14,389 nucleotides of DNA from PVC group bacterium (GTDB lineage Bacteria > Verrucomicrobiota > Kiritimatiellia > SS1-B-03-39 > UBA6053): NCBI GenBank assembly GCA_003565035.1, contig PXDP01000162.1:1-14389 (forward strand), read 5' to 3'. Positions within the stretch are counted from its first letter, which is position 1. Every line of letters starts with the position of its first letter. The notes below the pieces were generated by a model. That model ran no database searches, was not told the origin of the DNA, and saw nothing but the letters and a program-made list of their open reading frames with translations. The position numbers were made by a program, and so were the translations under genes. Shown here in pieces: positions 12,642 to 14,389 of the stretch.

Positions 12642-14389
12642 TTACCAGTCCGCACGCAGGGCGAGGGTGAAGGACCGGCCCGGTTCAGGAATGCGGTCCC
12701 CGGGACGCAAATCTCCGGTCGCCATCACCGCGTTGCGGGTCAGGTGACGGCTGTACTCCGTGTCGAAGAGGTTCTCGACCCCGGCTTCGATGCGGAGTCC
12801 GGGGCGGATCTCCCCGCCCATGCGGAGATGCGCGACCGCGTATCCGGCGGTTTCACGTTCACCATAGCCGGAATCAATCCGGGTCTGACGGGCCGCAAAG
12901 TCCGCACCGATCTGCACGAAAGCGCCGCGTTCCCAGCGCAGTGCGGCGCTGCCTTCCAGCGGAGGAATCTCCGGCAGATCGCCGCCGCCTCGCTCCTCGG
13001 CACGGGTCAGTCCAAGCTGAACCGGCAGCCGCAAATCCCCGGCGAGATGAACGTCCGCTGCCACCTCGGCTCCGTAAAAGACAGCATCCACATTCCGGTG
13101 ACTGAAAATAGGATTCGGCATGCCGTCTCCGGTAATGTCGCGACGTCCAATGAGGGTGGGTTTGATGTAATCGTCCACGCGGGCGGCATGAACGGCGGCA
13201 CTGAGGCGGTGCGCTCCGGGGGTTCCGTCCATCCGGACTTCGATCTGATGCTTGACCTCCGGCTCGAGGTCCGGATTACCGAGTCCGTAGCCGCCGGGCC
13301 GGGCGGCAAACCCGTCGTAGCGCTGGCTCAGATTCGGCGAGGACGCGATGCGGATGAGCCCCAGCGATGCAGACCAGTCGTCGTGGAGTTGCTGTTGCAG
13401 GGTCAGATTGCCGGACACCAGGGTGTCCTCCCTTGAGGTTCTGCCGCGGGTGGCTTCGCCGAAGCGCGTGAAAGCGTCCGCAAGCGTGACCGGGCCGGTG
13501 CCGGGGCCGGGCATGGTGCGGAGATTCGGCTGTCCCATCCGGGAATCAACCTCATCCAGACGGACCCCGGCTCGAAGGCGCAGGCCTTCGTGGATCGGGC
13601 CTTCCCATTCGCTGAACAGACCGAACTGATCCTCTTTGAGATCTGCCCAAATCGGATCGCGGAAGGTCATCCCGCTTGCGACAATAAAGCGCCGACGGGT
13701 GGCTTCCCGTTCCAGCCGGGAGGCGTCCGCACCCAGTCGCAGCTCGCCCGGGCCGGCACGCCAACGGCTGAGAAAACGCGTGCTGTAGCTGTCGGCGGTA
13801 GTGGGATTGAACGCCTCCATCATCCGGTGGTTGGGCCGGTCGCGGTTGTCCATGAGATGTTCCACCTGTTGCAAACCGCCGCGCAACTCAAGATCTTTGA
13901 GCCGTTCGCCGTCCACGTGCCAGCGGGTGTTCAGGGTCAGCAGATTGATGTCGATGTAGCGGGAATCCATGGGCAGGGCGGGAAAATCCACATCCCGTTC
14001 TTCGATGCGGCGCAGGGCAATGTCCACAAACAGGGGGTCCTGAAGACGGAACGATCCGTCAACCCCCAATTCTCTGAGTTCGCGCGCGGCGGGAACCCGG
14101 GTGCCGTCTCCGGATTTGTACGCATCCTGAGTGCTCCAGGCGCCGCTGACCGACACCGAGGACTGCTCGGTTTCCATGCGTCCCCGGGCGTTCACCGCTA
14201 TGCGGTCGAGGTTGCTCTGCGCAAAAACACCGGTCTGCAACTGGGGAGGACGGGGTTCGGCAGGATCCCAGTCGGAACGGGACGACACGCGGATGCGCCC
14301 GCCCAGACCGCCGGGCCCCTCCACGACCGAGCCGGCACTCAGATCCACATTCACCGCTTGCAGAGCGGCGGCGGAAAGGATTGCGGCGG
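12642..14389 (-). CDS. TonB-dependent outer-membrane receptor, 5' truncated
   Basis: This is the C-terminal part (about 582 residues) of a TonB-dependent receptor, which imports metal chelates, metal ions or similar substrates across the outer membrane. The open frame continues to the window edge, so the GTG at 14354 is internal and the signal peptide, TonB box and most of the plug are missing. The visible plug end reads V-D-L-S-A-G-S-V-V-E-G-P-G-G-L-G-G-R-I-R-V, a match to the usual x-G-P-x-x-x-x-x-G-x-x-G-G pattern. The barrel strands follow, with the conserved L-S-Q-R-Y-D-G and G-N-P-D-L-E-P-E segments, then I-E-A-G-V-E-N-L-F-D-T-E-Y-S-R-H-L near the end, and a terminal aromatic (A-D-W). 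The P-G-R-S-F ending and overall look recall OprC/NosA-like metal receptors, but the substrate is not shown by the sequence. Stop lies 10 bases from the shared palindrome. Confidence 0.92.
   Translation of the reverse strand, partial: AAILSAAALQAVNVDLSAGSVVEGPGGLGGRIRVSSRSDWDPAEPRPPQLQTGVFAQSNLDRIAVNARGRMETEQSSVSVSGAWSTQDAYKSGDGTRVPAARELRELGVDGSFRLQDPLFVDIALRRIEERDVDFPALPMDSRYIDINLLTLNTRWHVDGERLKDLELRGGLQQVEHLMDNRDRPNHRMMEAFNPTTADSYSTRFLSRWRAGPGELRLGADASRLEREATRRRFIVASGMTFRDPIWADLKEDQFGLFSEWEGPIHEGLRLRAGVRLDEVDSRMGQPNLRTMPGPGTGPVTLADAFTRFGEATRGRTSREDTLVSGNLTLQQQLHDDWSASLGLIRIASSPNLSQRYDGFAARPGGYGLGNPDLEPEVKHQIEVRMDGTPGAHRLSAAVHAARVDDYIKPTLIGRRDITGDGMPNPIFSHRNVDAVFYGAEVAADVHLAGDLRLPVQLGLTRAEERGGGDLPEIPPLEGSAALRWERGAFVQIGADFAARQTRIDSGYGERETAGYAVAHLRMGGEIRPGLRIEAGVENLFDTEYSRHLTRNAVMATGDLRPGDRIPEPGRSFTLALRADW

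Noticed and set aside
12203..12670. A 155-residue plus-strand open frame overlapping the rhodanese gene
   Set aside because: It is in a different frame from the clear rhodanese motifs and runs through the palindrome, and its product looks random.
1..14389. CRISPR arrays, tRNA or rRNA genes, insertion sequences, toxin-antitoxin or anti-phage defence genes
   Set aside because: I looked for spaced direct repeats, tRNA-like cloverleaf patterns, transposase DDE motifs and small paired genes on both strands and found none that I could support.

Overview
The window comes from a diderm (Gram-negative-type) bacterium: it carries a TonB-dependent receptor, an outer-membrane beta-barrel protein and several signal-peptidase-II lipoproteins. 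Ribosome binding sites are mostly weak or absent, and many genes are joined by 4-base ATGA start/stop overlaps. The mixture (Treponema-like TroA, DUF3127 protein, lipoproteins without relatives I recognise) would suit a Verrucomicrobiota/Kiritimatiellota or Bacteroidota-like genome. This placement is a low-confidence guess; no rRNA or tRNA is present to settle it.

Left part (1-4450). The 3' end of the ribosome-assembly GTPase gene der enters on the plus strand and meets a convergent minus-strand block. Read 5' to 3' on the minus strand, that block holds a DUF3127 OB-fold protein with an SSB-like acidic tail, a small outer-membrane barrel, an eight-repeat LRV/HEAT-like lipoprotein coupled to a second lipoprotein, and a four-TM membrane protein with a large unknown cytosolic domain. 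This block is visibly more A+T rich than the rest.

Middle part (4417-7559, minus strand). Two CNNM/CorC-type DUF21-CBS membrane proteins and a secreted protein with a glycine-rich linker form an overlapping three-gene operon that ends at a strong hairpin.

Right-centre (7642-12073, plus strand). Divergent from the CorC operon is a complete TroABCD-like Mn/Zn/Fe ABC importer: lipoprotein binding protein, ATPase and two permeases, all joined by ATGA overlaps. Both permeases carry a C-terminal DtxR/MntR-like winged-helix plus metal-sensing/dimerisation domain, and no free-standing DtxR/MntR gene is present. The promoter has a perfect 7-bp inverted repeat (ACTTTGA-N4-TCAAAGT) overlapping a good -35 box. 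Together these suggest that the transporter may carry its own metal sensor, acting by transport gating, by membrane-tethered repression, or both. This is the most interesting system in the window.

Right end (12074-14389). A single-domain rhodanese gene, possibly leaderless, converges on a truncated TonB-dependent receptor gene (minus strand). Between them lies a nested perfect palindrome.
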